Position numbers and translations under genes: made by a program. Below are positions 9,055-17,460 of a stretch of DNA of 64,000 nt, piece by piece (the first letter of the stretch is position 1; each line of letters starts with the position of its first letter). The notes beneath the pieces are model-generated. The model saw only the letters and a list, made by a program, of their open reading frames with translations, ran no database searches and was not told the DNA's origin. The stretch comes from Rheinheimera sp. MMS21-TC3 (GTDB lineage Bacteria > Pseudomonadota > Gammaproteobacteria > Enterobacterales > Alteromonadaceae): the NCBI RefSeq assembly GCF_032229285.1, contig NZ_CP135084.1, positions 372,001 through 436,000 of the forward strand, written 5' to 3'.

Positions 9055-9998
9055 TATGGTAAACTAACCTCAATAAGCAAGCCCATACCTAGCATTGGCT
9101 CGGTGATTGGTAAGGTGTCTGATGTAAAAGTTGCTTTGTAATACAAGGCATTGCCCCAGCTTTGCCGTTTTTCACCTTGGCGGGCAACAGAGCTTAAGCG
9201 CAGTGGGAAAGGGGATTGCGGCGCAATATCAAAGCGGGCTGTTAAGGCTTTATGCTGTTGCAGTCTAGGCATATCTGTTTCGTGTACCCAAGCTTCAATA
9301 TATAAAGAATCAGTACGGTTAAGTTCAGCAATACTCCATCCTGGCTGGGCGGTAATGCCTGCGTAAATTTTGGTGCCATACCAAGGATGGGTGCCATAAC
9401 TTATAGTGCCATCTTGGCTAGCGGTAACACTCATTTGGCTTAGCTGAACTTCGGCATCTAGCAGTTCTGCTTTTGATTGCTCTAATTGTAATTGTTGCTT
9501 GGTTAAGGCGGCATTAGCGGCAATGCGGGCGACGGCAAGCTGCTCGGCGGCTTTATTAGCTTCAGTGCGGCTGCGTTTTAATTCTAATTGATACTTTTCA
9601 TAGTCGTATGCACTTAAGTTGGCCAAGGGAACATTGGCGTCTATACCTGCTTTTTCTAGCAGTAATTGCCGCCGTTCAAGTTCATATTCGGCTTCCATAA
9701 CCTTTTGCTTGTGTTCACTTTTTAGCTGATTAAGCCGTTCGTCATGATTAATAATGCTACTTTTTAATTGCTCAATTTGGGCTTTAATATTACCGGCATC
9801 AAACACAGCTATTAAATCACCTTCTTTTACTGGTTCATCTTCTGGTTGTAACCACTGTACTTGCACCCGCCAGCTATCACTCATAGGTGATACGACAGTT
9901 TGTTTATCTGCAGATTGCAGCGTACCTGTTAACAGTAAGGGGATAGGCTGCTCGGCAACACTATTTAATAACAATACTGTATAAAGTGCGACTAACAT
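9054..9998 (-). CDS. HlyD-family adaptor-like protein (first of three)
   Basis: 314 residues. The N-terminus (MLVALYTVLLLNSVAEQ) is an uncleaved anchor or short signal with no lipobox, unlike its two neighbours. A coiled coil spans about residues 75-185, and lipoyl-like segments follow the pattern EPVKEGDLIAVFDAGNIKAQIEQL and VTASQDGTISYG. It overlaps the ATPase gene by seven bases. Having three adaptors in one MacB-type operon is unusual; they may form a mixed hexamer or act at different steps. Confidence 0.78.
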   Translation of the reverse strand: MLVALYTVLLLNSVAEQPIPLLLTGTLQSADKQTVVSPMSDSWRVQVQWLQPEDEPVKEGDLIAVFDAGNIKAQIEQLKSSIINHDERLNQLKSEHKQKVMEAEYELERRQLLLEKAGIDANVPLANLSAYDYEKYQLELKRSRTEANKAAEQLAVARIAANAALTKQQLQLEQSKAELLDAEVQLSQMSVTASQDGTISYGTHPWYGTKIYAGITAQPGWSIAELNRTDSLYIEAWVHETDMPRLQQHKALTARFDIAPQSPFPLRLSSVARQGEKRQSWGNALYYKATFTSDTLPITEPMLGMGLLIEVSLP

Positions 9999-10666
9999 CC
10001 GTTGTCCTCAATTATTTGACCATCACGCATCCGTATTACTCGGCTGGCGTAAGCCGCTATTTCATCTTCATGGGTAACCATAACTATAGTGTTGCCTTTG
10101 CTATGCAAATCGCACAGTAATAACATTATTTCTTTTGATGTTTTGCTATCTAAGTTACCTGTTGGCTCATCAGCAAAAATAACTTTAGGCCTATTAACTA
10201 AGGCACGCGCTATAGCAACTCTTTGCCGTTGTCCGCCAGACATTTCATGAGGTTTATGATCAGCACGATGCGCTAAGCCCACTTGCTCTAATAAAGTGGT
10301 AGCACGAGCTAATGCTTCTACAGGATCGGTGTCGGTATACCTAAGAGGTAAAGCAACATTTTGTGCTGCTGTTAATCTTGGCAATAAGTGAAAAGATTGA
10401 AAAATAAAGCCGATATGGCGGTTGCGCATGGCCGACAGCTTAATATCATCAAGTTGACCAATAACCTGATTATCCAGTTGATAACTGCCACTACTTGGGG
10501 TGTCTAAACAGCCAAGAATATTCATTAGCGTAGACTTGCCTGAGCCAGAGCTACCCATGATGGCAACAAATTCATTTTCGGCAATACGTAAGCTAACGTT
10601 ATGTAACGCCCTTACCGCATTGTCTCCCTGGCCAAAAACACGACTAAGCTGTTGTGCGAATATCAT
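9992..10666 (-). CDS. MacB/LolD-type ABC transporter ATP-binding protein
   Basis: 224 residues, a stand-alone nucleotide-binding domain: Walker A GSSGSGKST, Q-loop FQSFHLLPRLTAAQNV, signature MSGGQRQR, Walker B VIFADEPTGNLD and H-loop VMVTHED. The Q-loop/signature pattern and the GNLDSKTS stretch place it with the MacB/LolD group that pairs with FtsX-like permeases, matching the permease four genes downstream. It is the first gene of the minus-strand operon. No obvious sigma-70 promoter stands out upstream. Confidence 0.92.
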   Translation of the reverse strand: MIFAQQLSRVFGQGDNAVRALHNVSLRIAENEFVAIMGSSGSGKSTLMNILGCLDTPSSGSYQLDNQVIGQLDDIKLSAMRNRHIGFIFQSFHLLPRLTAAQNVALPLRYTDTDPVEALARATTLLEQVGLAHRADHKPHEMSGGQRQRVAIARALVNRPKVIFADEPTGNLDSKTSKEIMLLLCDLHSKGNTIVMVTHEDEIAAYASRVIRMRDGQIIEDNGC

Positions 10667-10827
10667 GACTCTACCCTATAAAACTTTAGCAGTGCAGAAT
10701 GCCATACTGTTGCCTTAATTGAAACACAGCTACACCGGAAGCAGCTGGTTAAACTGTAACAAGCTGTGTCGGTATAAAAGCAAGGAAAATTATATTTTAT
10801 GGTGGCGCACTAAGGTAATAACCTGTT

Positions 10828-11346
10828 CTATAACTGTTGAAAAGTGCTGGCGAAACTTTGCCAAAGCTCAATGACTTGCTGCTTTTTATTGATGCCTGTT
10901 AACGCAAAATCACTAGTATGATACAAAGCTTGAGCAAGATATTAAGCGAGTTGGCTTGCTAAATGGGGGTAGGATTTGGCTGCAATTAATTCAGTGCGCA
11001 AAATACGGTAAGCCTTTAAATCTTCTAATAAGATAGCCGCTAACTCATTATCATGATGGATAACCTCTACTGTGTGCTCGGGACACAAACTATGATGCTT
11101 TTGCAGTACTTCAGCTTCTATGCGAGCGCGGTCAACGGTTAAGGGCCAATTATCGTTACCATAACCGGCATAAGGCAAAGCTTGTTTTACAATTAGACTA
11201 GAGCCTTTATCATTGCTGATCCTAAACACTTGATTAAAATTCTTTTCAGCTTCCAATTTACTATGGCTGCCAAATAAACCGCTGTGTTCGTCAGCAAATT
11301 GCATCGCATCATCATTAGTAAAAGTGTGGTACTTAGACTCAGGCAT
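10828..11346 (-). pseudogene. mtnK: 5-methylthioribose kinase remnant (mtnK), nonsense and C-terminal truncation
   Basis: The first 134 codons resemble the N-terminus of methylthioribose kinase: NFNQVFRI, IVKQALPY, WPLTVDRARIEAEVL and AAILLEDLKAYRILR in family order. Translation stops at TAA (10942-10944) after SYPHLASQLA. The same frame continues for 38 more codons to TAG at 10828, reading YLAQALYHTSDFALTG, which fits the segment expected next in the kinase. The family is about 400 residues, so the ATP-binding and catalytic C-terminal half is absent. A nonsense mutation plus truncation makes a decayed gene. No other methionine-salvage gene is nearby. Confidence 0.75.
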
Positions 11347-11552
11347 AAAGTTGTCTCGTATTGGTACTGGAAGTAGCAGTTTTATAATTGCAAACTTACT
11401 AGCTACAAGGCTTAAAAGATATAGTTTACTGATTACTCAAGAGCAAAAATAAATCATCAATCTTTTGTTTTAGTGTGCTAGTCGCTTAGCTAGGTTACAG
11501 TTAGGTGCTATCTATGCTAAATAACTATTATAGTTAACAAGGAATTATAAAA

Positions 11553-13970
11553 ATGAGAAAGACCTTTTACGCAGTGCTACTTGGTACTGCGTTATGTTTA
11601 ACTGGGTATGCCCATAGTACGGCGGTAGATATAGGCTATCAGCAACCGGTACAAGCAATTGTTGATATTGTTGATGCTGCGCCAACACCTAGCGCTAGCT
11701 TAAGCCCTAATGGCCAAACCATGCTAAGCCTAACCTATCCGGCATTACCGGTATTGGCAGACTTGGCGGCACCAGAATACCGTTTAGCCGGCGTTAGGTT
11801 TAATCCTGCTAATAATGGCCCAACTATGCCGCGTTATATTTCGGCATTACAGTTAATTGATTTAGCTTCAACAAAAAGTAAATCTATTTCTGGTTTACCT
11901 GCCGACCTTAAAGCCACAAATTTAACCTGGTCGCCGGATAGCCGTTATTTAGCTTTTATTCAGCTTGAAGCAAACCAAGCTACGTTATGGCGTATTGATA
12001 TTGCTAAAGCTAAAGCTAGCCAATGGTCAAAAAGCCGTTTAAATGCAATTTGGGGCGCTGGCTTACAATGGTCTGCTGATAGCCAAGCTATTTACGCATT
12101 AACAGTGCCAGCTAAACGCGGCGCTGAACCGGTGGCGTCTAAAATCCCTACTGGACCGGTTATTACTGAAGCTAGAGGCCGCACTGCGCCAGCACGTACT
12201 TATCAAGATTTATTAAAAGATAAGCATGACGAAACCTTATTTAGTTATTACTTTACTAGCCAGTTGGTAAAAATTAGCTTAAAAAATAAAGTAACCTCTA
12301 TAGGCAAGCCAACACTGTTTAGAAGTGTAGAAGTGTCGCCAGATAACCAGTTAGTGTTAGTTAGCCGTATAGAACAGCCGTTCTCTTATGCAGTACCGGT
12401 ATCTCGTTTTGCTTATACCAGCGAAGTATGGAGTACCGCCGGCAAGTTAGTGTACACAGTGGCACAAAATCCTGTTGCGGATAATATCCCTATTGCCTTT
12501 GATGCCGTACCTACAGGCCGTCGTTATGCTAATTGGCGCTCTGATTTACCAGCAACCTTATACTGGGCTGAAGCGGCTGACGGTGGTGATCCTGCAAATA
12601 AAGCAATGGTTCGTGATCAGTTATTTCAATTAGCCGCTCCTTTTACTGCAGAGCCGCAAAAGTTACTTGATTTAAGTTTTCGTTTCTCTCGTTTACTAAC
12701 AGCTGCAGATGGCACTATGTTGGTGTGGGAGAATTGGTGGCAAGACCGGCTAGAAAAAGTATGGCGCTTAACACCAGATCAAAACGCTAGTTTATTGTGG
12801 GAGCGTTCATCAGAAGATCGCTACAATGCACCCGGCTCACCTTTAACCACTACTGCAGCAAATGGTCAGCGTTTACTTAAATTAGAACAAGGACAAATAT
12901 ATTTAACTGGCGTAGGCGCATCGCCTGAAGGTAACCGTCCTTTTATTGATAAAATGACTTTAGCTACTGGTACTACTGAACGCTTATGGCGCTCTGAAGC
13001 ACCATTTTACGAATATGCTTATAGCCTGTTACCTAGTGGTAAATTGCTAACACAACGTGAGTCTACAGATTTACCACCAGACTTTTATTTACGAGATTTA
13101 CAATCAGGTGAATTAACTGCTTTAACGCAAACGCCACACCCTATGCCACAAACTAAAGGCATAACCCGCGAGCTAATTAATTATAAGCGTGCTGATGGCA
13201 TTCCTATGTCGGCAACCTTATTGTTACCTGCTGGATATCAACCTGAACGTGATGGCCCTTTACCAACAATGATTTGGGCTTATCCGCGTGAATTTAGAAG
13301 TGCGGCTGCAGCGGGGCAAGTAAGTGATTCACCTTACCGCTTTAACCGTATTAGCTATTGGACACCGCAATTTTTAGCCACTCAAGGTTATGCCGTGTTA
13401 GATAGCGCTACTATGCCAATAGTAGGTGAGGGTGATAAAGAGCCAAACGATAGCTTTATTCAGCAGTTAGTGATGAATGCTGAAGCCGCTATTGCCGCAG
13501 GTGTTAGCCGTAAAGTAACCGATCCGAATAGGGTTGCGGTAGGCGGCCATTCTTACGGTGCCTTTATGACTGCGCATTTGCTAGCGCAAACTAAGTTATT
13601 TAAAGCCGGTATTGCCAGAAGTGGCGCTTATAACCGTAGCTTAACGCCGTTTGGTTTTCAAAGTGAGCAGCGCACCTTATGGGACGATACAAATTTATAT
13701 ACTCAGCTGTCACCGTTTTTTCACGCGGAAAAAATTAAAACACCGTTACTGTTAATTCATGGTACTGACGACAATAACTCTGGTACTTTCCCAATGCAGA
13801 GTGAGCGTTTATATCAAGCGGTTAAAGGCTTAGGCGGTACTACACGATTAGTTATGTTACCGCTAGAGTCGCACGGTTATCGTGCCCGCGAGTCGGTATT
13901 ACACATGTTGTGGGAAACCGTTAATTGGTTAGATGAGTTTGTTAAAAATGCTGAGCCAGTTAAGGAATAA
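11553..13970 (+). CDS. S9 prolyl-oligopeptidase-family serine peptidase (glutamyl-endopeptidase-like), exported
   Basis: 805 residues. A Sec signal (about residues 1-22, ending GYAHS) is followed by a beta-propeller-like region (about 40-540) and a C-terminal alpha/beta-hydrolase domain. The nucleophile Ser lies in GGHSYGAF (about residue 670), the Asp in HGTDDNNSGTFP and the His in ESHGYRAR, so the S9 triad is visible. Length and the GGHSYGAFMTAHLLA context resemble the glutamyl peptidase branch of S9. It probably acts in the periplasm or outside on peptides. It stands alone and has its own strong terminator downstream. Confidence 0.9.
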   Translation: MRKTFYAVLLGTALCLTGYAHSTAVDIGYQQPVQAIVDIVDAAPTPSASLSPNGQTMLSLTYPALPVLADLAAPEYRLAGVRFNPANNGPTMPRYISALQLIDLASTKSKSISGLPADLKATNLTWSPDSRYLAFIQLEANQATLWRIDIAKAKASQWSKSRLNAIWGAGLQWSADSQAIYALTVPAKRGAEPVASKIPTGPVITEARGRTAPARTYQDLLKDKHDETLFSYYFTSQLVKISLKNKVTSIGKPTLFRSVEVSPDNQLVLVSRIEQPFSYAVPVSRFAYTSEVWSTAGKLVYTVAQNPVADNIPIAFDAVPTGRRYANWRSDLPATLYWAEAADGGDPANKAMVRDQLFQLAAPFTAEPQKLLDLSFRFSRLLTAADGTMLVWENWWQDRLEKVWRLTPDQNASLLWERSSEDRYNAPGSPLTTTAANGQRLLKLEQGQIYLTGVGASPEGNRPFIDKMTLATGTTERLWRSEAPFYEYAYSLLPSGKLLTQRESTDLPPDFYLRDLQSGELTALTQTPHPMPQTKGITRELINYKRADGIPMSATLLLPAGYQPERDGPLPTMIWAYPREFRSAAAAGQVSDSPYRFNRISYWTPQFLATQGYAVLDSATMPIVGEGDKEPNDSFIQQLVMNAEAAIAAGVSRKVTDPNRVAVGGHSYGAFMTAHLLAQTKLFKAGIARSGAYNRSLTPFGFQSEQRTLWDDTNLYTQLSPFFHAEKIKTPLLLIHGTDDNNSGTFPMQSERLYQAVKGLGGTTRLVMLPLESHGYRARESVLHMLWETVNWLDEFVKNAEPVKE

Positions 13971-13998
13971 CAGCAGCAAATTATAACTTACTTATTAA

Positions 13999-14034
13999 TG
14001 CTTCATGTTTGGTTAAAACATGAAGCACTTTTTT
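13999..14034 (+). terminator. Intrinsic terminator of the S9 peptidase gene
   Basis: A perfect 12-bp stem (TGCTTCATGTTT / AAACATGAAGCA), a 5-nt loop, then C and a run of six T. The stop codon is 29 bases upstream. Most features of a Rho-independent terminator are present. Confidence 0.85.
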
Positions 14035-14044
14035 ATCTAAACTG

Positions 14045-14551
14045 TTATTTTAAGCTGCAAGCTTCTTTATCTCGCCACAACAACCATAACCTTGTATCAA
14101 ATTCTAGCTGGTGATACGCCGGCTCCATATGCTGACAAAGCTGATAAAAGGCTTTGTTGTGCTCTTTTTCTTTAAAGTGGGCTAGTTCATGCACCACTAT
14201 CATACGTAAAAACTCAGTGGGTGCTTGTTTAAATAAGGCGGCTACCCTAATGCTATTATGAGCCTTTAGCTTATTGCCATGCATTCTAGATTGATAAGTG
14301 TGCATACCGAGGGCGTGCTGGATTACCTTAAGTTTACTGTCGTATTTAACTTGGCTAAGCGGTGGGCTATTACGTAAATATTGTTGTTTTAAATCATTAA
14401 TATAAGCATAGAGTGCTTTGTCACTTTGTATTTGATGTTGCTGAGAATACTTTTCAGTTAAATAGGTCGTCAGTTTACCACTGGTATAAAGCGCTTGGGC
14501 TTGTTGTTGAATATGCTCTGGGTAGCCAGCTAAATAGTTTACCGTTGACAC
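14045..14551 (-). CDS. YgjP-like metallopeptidase-domain protein (M48/WLM-like)
   Basis: 168 residues with the zinc motif VVHELAHFKEKEHNKAFYQLC near residues 118-138: an HExxH-like HELAH followed by a downstream His, as in the YgjP/DUF45 family. No signal peptide or membrane helix is visible, so it is probably cytoplasmic. The biochemical role of the family is unsettled. It converges on the S9 peptidase gene. Confidence 0.8.
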   Translation of the reverse strand: MSTVNYLAGYPEHIQQQAQALYTSGKLTTYLTEKYSQQHQIQSDKALYAYINDLKQQYLRNSPPLSQVKYDSKLKVIQHALGMHTYQSRMHGNKLKAHNSIRVAALFKQAPTEFLRMIVVHELAHFKEKEHNKAFYQLCQHMEPAYHQLEFDTRLWLLWRDKEACSLK

Positions 14552-14998
14552 TTATCTTTCCATTTGGGTGAAACCGTGAGCCTAAGATTATAAAGGATGC
14601 AAAATTAAAGGCTAATTTATATAGGCTGAATATTAAAAACACCTCTTATAGCAGCACGGTAATCACTTACTTACAAGTGAATATATGTTTTTTTTGCTAC
14701 TGGTGTTAATTATTATGTTAATAATAAAGCACTAATTGTCTCTAAGGTGTTGCATAAAATATATACCAATCATGCTCTTAAATTATAAAAGCACTTGTTG
14801 CTCATTTAAGGTTAATGTATACTCACATTTACTCACATTTACTCACATTTACTCACATTTACTCACATTTACTCACATTTACTCACATTTACTCACATTT
14901 ACTCACATTTACTCACATTTACTCACATTTACTCACATTTACTCACATTTATTTACGCATGTAAGCGCGTGGTAACACAATGGAAGTTAGAGGTTGTC
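14552..14998. other. Intergenic region upstream of the bacteriocin array
   Basis: 447 bases without a convincing gene. The left 270 bases are AT-rich, with short poly-T and TTAATAATAA stretches but no clear promoter with good spacing. The right part is filled by the 10-bp tandem repeat and then the ribosome-binding site of hlyD2. It separates two divergent transcription units, so the array's main promoter should lie here. Confidence 0.6.
14821..14950. repeat. 13 perfect tandem copies of a 10-bp unit (ACTCACATTT)
   Basis: The unit ACTCACATTT is repeated 13 times without a mismatch, and the flanks drop off at once. The period is close to one DNA helical turn, so each copy presents the same face. 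It ends 48 bases before the hlyD2 start. Perfect short repeats of this kind gain and lose copies by slippage, so copy number may vary between strains and change promoter geometry or mRNA leader length. Confidence 0.97.
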
Positions 14999-16249
14999 GT
15001 GTCAGAGCAAGGACTGTTTCGTGCTAATGCGGTAAAGCAGCAAGGCGCTAAATTAGATGGCGATGTTATTGTTGCTCAGCCGCTGAGTAGTAGTGTGTTA
15101 ACAATTATTTTAGTGGTTGTTGTTATTATCATTGTTATCTTTTTAAGCGTAACGTCGTTCAATCGTAAAGAAACGGTGACGGGTTATTTAAAACCTGATA
15201 TGGGCTTAGCCAAGGTTGTATCGACTCGCGCGGGTGTTATTCAACAACTTTATGTTGATGATGGTCAACAAGTACAAGCGGGTGATCGCTTAGCGCTTAT
15301 TGCTATACCCGAGCATTTAGCTGCCGGTGAAAGCCTTACCAATACGTTATTTCAAGGGCTTTTGCAGCAAACCGAATTAATAAGCCTGCGTAAACAACAA
15401 TTACAGAGTCAGTTTATGCAGCAACAAGCTGAATTTAGTGCCCGCCTAACATTAAGCAAAAACTTATTGCGTGATATTACTGCCCAACATGCGCTGCTAC
15501 AACAACGACTACAATTAAATCAGCAGCGTTATCAAAATTATCAAGCCCTTAATAACAGCGGTGCTATTTCCACTATGGAATTGCAGCAACAGCATGAATT
15601 GGTGCTCAATATCCAACAGCAGTTAGCTGAATTAAATGCTAACGAACAAAGCCAAAAAGCTCAAATAGAGCAATTAAGTGGCCAATTACAACGCTTACCT
15701 AGTGAGCAGCAGCAACAACTAGCCATGCTCGATACCGACATTTCACGACTGAAACAACAGCAAACAGAATTACATGCCCGGGGTGAGTTACTTATTACTG
15801 CGCCTATTGCTGGCCGAGTGACTAATTTAGTCGCTGAAATTGGTAATAATGTGCAAATTGGTTTGCCCCTATTAACTATTATGCCGGATAACGCAGAATT
15901 ACAAGCCGTGTTGCTGGTGCCAACTCGGGCTTATGGTTTTGTCAAGGTTGGCCAGCATACACGCTTACGCTTTGATGCGTTTCCGTATCAGCGTTTTGGT
16001 TTGTATCAAGGGCAAGTAATAAAAACGGCGCAGGCTATCATGATGCCAAATGAAGTTGATATGCCTGTCGCCGTACAGGAGCCAGTATACCGAGTAGAGG
16101 TAGCACTGGATTCGCAACAAATCCGCGCTTATGGCAACACAGTCCCGCTGCAATCGGGAATGCTGCTAAGCGCAGATATCGTGCTGGAACAACGCAGCCT
16201 GTTAGCCTGGTTGTTTGAGCCGATTTTAAGCCTAAAAGGGCGACTATAG
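14999..16249 (+). CDS. HlyD-family periplasmic adaptor of bacteriocin exporter (copy 2)
   Basis: 416 residues from GTG 14999, chosen because AGAGG (14989-14993) sits five bases upstream and the protein then begins MSEQGLFR, lining up with adaptor 1. A GTG 30 bases earlier is the alternative. It has a membrane helix at about residues 38-57, lipoyl halves (IQQLYVDDGQQVQAGDRL; ITAPIAGRVTNL), a long Gln-rich coiled coil (about 110-260) and a C-terminal barrel ending LFEPILSLKGRL. Unlike copy 1, it is separated from its exporter by two peptide cassettes. Its last 130-290 bases recur four more times downstream as non-coding relics. Confidence 0.9.
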   Translation: MSEQGLFRANAVKQQGAKLDGDVIVAQPLSSSVLTIILVVVVIIIVIFLSVTSFNRKETVTGYLKPDMGLAKVVSTRAGVIQQLYVDDGQQVQAGDRLALIAIPEHLAAGESLTNTLFQGLLQQTELISLRKQQLQSQFMQQQAEFSARLTLSKNLLRDITAQHALLQQRLQLNQQRYQNYQALNNSGAISTMELQQQHELVLNIQQQLAELNANEQSQKAQIEQLSGQLQRLPSEQQQQLAMLDTDISRLKQQQTELHARGELLITAPIAGRVTNLVAEIGNNVQIGLPLLTIMPDNAELQAVLLVPTRAYGFVKVGQHTRLRFDAFPYQRFGLYQGQVIKTAQAIMMPNEVDMPVAVQEPVYRVEVALDSQQIRAYGNTVPLQSGMLLSADIVLEQRSLLAWLFEPILSLKGRL

Positions 16250-16301
16250 CTCTAAGTAAAGAGCAACCAATAAACTTAAAAACATCTCAAGGAGAGATAA
16301 T

Positions 16302-16478
16302 ATGAAAAACCAAGATACCATGCAAGAGTTAACATTTGAGCAAGTAGAAGAAGTGAGTGGTGGTAATGCTTTATGGAGATTTATCGCTAGAAATATAATC
16401 ACAAAGATGGGAGATGGCGAATTACCTCCTGGCTTTGGTGATGACTTTTGTCCTAACCCTGACTTACCTGCTCCTTAA
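16302..16478 (+). CDS. Double-glycine leader bacteriocin precursor A
   Basis: 58 codons. AGGAGA lies six bases before ATG 16302. The leader reads MKNQDT plus MQELTFEQVEEVSGG; the second Met (16320) aligns with the starts of the other precursors, so a six-residue extension is specific to this copy. Cleavage after Gly-Gly would free a 37-residue core beginning NALWRFIARN, an amphipathic cationic start, followed by a Pro/Gly/Asp-rich tail with one Cys and ending PAP. One Cys cannot form an internal disulfide, but dimerisation is possible. It is probably exported by one of the two C39 exporters. I know no close named homologue of the core. Confidence 0.85.
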   Translation: MKNQDTMQELTFEQVEEVSGGNALWRFIARNIITKMGDGELPPGFGDDFCPNPDLPAP

Positions 16479-16503
16479 TATGACACTTATTCCTAACATT
16501 TAA

Positions 16504-16542
16504 AATATGCCTAGCAAGGCCACAAGCTTTGCTAGGCATATT
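16504..16542 (+). other. Intercistronic hairpin in cassette A
   Basis: A 16-nt arm (16504-16519) pairs with 16527-16542 at 15 of 16 positions around a 7-nt loop, 26 bases after the precursor stop. No T-run follows, so partial termination or mRNA stabilisation of the precursor transcript is more likely than full termination. Confidence 0.75.
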
Positions 16543-16591
16543 CAGAGTGAACTATATGTGCTACATGTGCACCGGGTAACGGATAACCAAG

Positions 16592-17302
16592 ATGTATTTA
16601 ATTATTTTCCTATTTGTGGCATCACTTTTTTCTATACGAATTTTTGAAGTTTTCGATTCAGTATTGTTAGTGCAATTCTGGTTTCTAATTCATGCGCTGC
16701 TGATCCTCATTGCATTTTCATTCTTGTTATGGCGCAAAAAAATGATCAAATCAGTATTTGTTGTTTCATCATTTATTTTCATTTCATTTATTTACCTTAA
16801 CAACCCCGAGCTTAATGGTTATTCTGTAGATGAAAAAGGTGAAGATAGATTTACAGAATCCAATTATCCAACAATTCAACCGAATGACATTATCATTTCA
16901 AAGCACTTCAACTTCTCACTACAACTAGGTGTGATGGTTGCAGTAAAAGTAGATGATAATTTACTGCGTAAGCGCATACATGCTATGCCTGGTGACCAAG
17001 TGCACATTTGTAATTCAGAAGTTTACGTTAACGGTATGAGGTATATGTATAGCAATAATTGGGTTGGAGAGTTAATTGATGATAGACAAAAATGCATAAA
17101 AAGAAATAGTGTATTTTTCTTATTAAATGATGAATATTTTGTCATTGGTGATAATGAAAAAAACAGTTATGACTCTAGAAGTTTTGGGCCAGTAAAAAAG
17201 GCGGATATTATTGCTCAATCACTATATGTTGTTCGTTTTAATGATTATAATCAACAAGTTATTCCCCTAGCTGTTACTTTCTCAAAAAGCCTAATTAAAT
17301 AG
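16592..17302 (+). CDS. Signal peptidase I-like membrane protein in the immunity slot (copy 1)
   Basis: 236 residues. Three N-terminal membrane helices (about 1-18, 25-47, 52-69) precede an S26 catalytic domain. Box B gives the nucleophile Ser90 in ESNYPTIQPND, box D gives Lys127 in RKRIHAMPGD, and box E is GDNEKNSYDSRSFGPV (186-201). All hallmark residues of type I signal peptidases are present. It occupies the place where the other cassettes have a small putative immunity protein. It might mature or modify peptide A, or protect the cell if the peptide inhibits the housekeeping signal peptidase. The three-helix N-terminus and cassette location argue against it being the general LepB. Confidence 0.85.
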   Translation: MYLIIFLFVASLFSIRIFEVFDSVLLVQFWFLIHALLILIAFSFLLWRKKMIKSVFVVSSFIFISFIYLNNPELNGYSVDEKGEDRFTESNYPTIQPNDIIISKHFNFSLQLGVMVAVKVDDNLLRKRIHAMPGDQVHICNSEVYVNGMRYMYSNNWVGELIDDRQKCIKRNSVFFLLNDEYFVIGDNEKNSYDSRSFGPVKKADIIAQSLYVVRFNDYNQQVIPLAVTFSKSLIK

Positions 17303-17319
17303 ATTTTCTATCGCTCAGT

Positions 17320-17460
17320 GATATCGTGCTGGAACAACGCAGCCTACTCTTTATCAATACTGGGCCTGGTTGTTCGAGCCGATTTTAAGCCTAAAAGGGC
17401 GACTATAGCTCTAAGCAAAGAGCAACCAATAAACTTAAAAACGTCTCAAGGAGAGATAGT
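17320..17460 (+). repeat. hlyD 3'-end relic R1 preceding precursor B
   Basis: Matches hlyD2 from 16175 to its 3' flank. The coding part is broken by an inserted stretch (CTCTTTATCAATACTGG) that shifts the frame, whereas the about 50 bases after the old stop, up to the ribosome-binding site AGGAGA and ATG, are almost unchanged. The retained part probably serves as 5' leader or promoter for precursor B. Confidence 0.85.

Larger units (their letters stand above)
16320..17342 (+). repeat. 1,023-bp direct repeat, copy 1 (precursor + signal-peptidase-like cassette)
   Basis: This matches 21373-22395 at a constant offset of 5,053 bases with no gaps. By eye I count about nine mismatches: one synonymous in the leader, seven in the 37-codon core and one in the 236-codon signal-peptidase-like gene. 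The homology breaks off inside the following hlyD relic. It is a recent cassette duplication or a gene-conversion pair. Confidence 0.9.

Noticed and set aside
14821..14950. CRISPR array
   Set aside because: The units are 10 bp and directly abutting with no spacers.
14736..14975. Reading frame across the 10-bp repeats encoding a 10-residue repeat protein
   Set aside because: TTG start without a ribosome-binding site, sequence dictated entirely by the DNA repeat, and it overlaps the hlyD2 start region; frame length would change with each repeat copy.
15965..16153. Minus-strand frames at 15965-16153 and 20060-20347 sharing a protein start
   Set aside because: The similarity exists only because the hlyD 3' end is repeated; these are antisense shadows of real coding sequence.
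16592..17302. Housekeeping signal peptidase LepB
   Set aside because: Two near-identical copies inside bacteriocin cassettes, no lepA/rnc neighbourhood and a three-helix N-terminus argue for a dedicated role.
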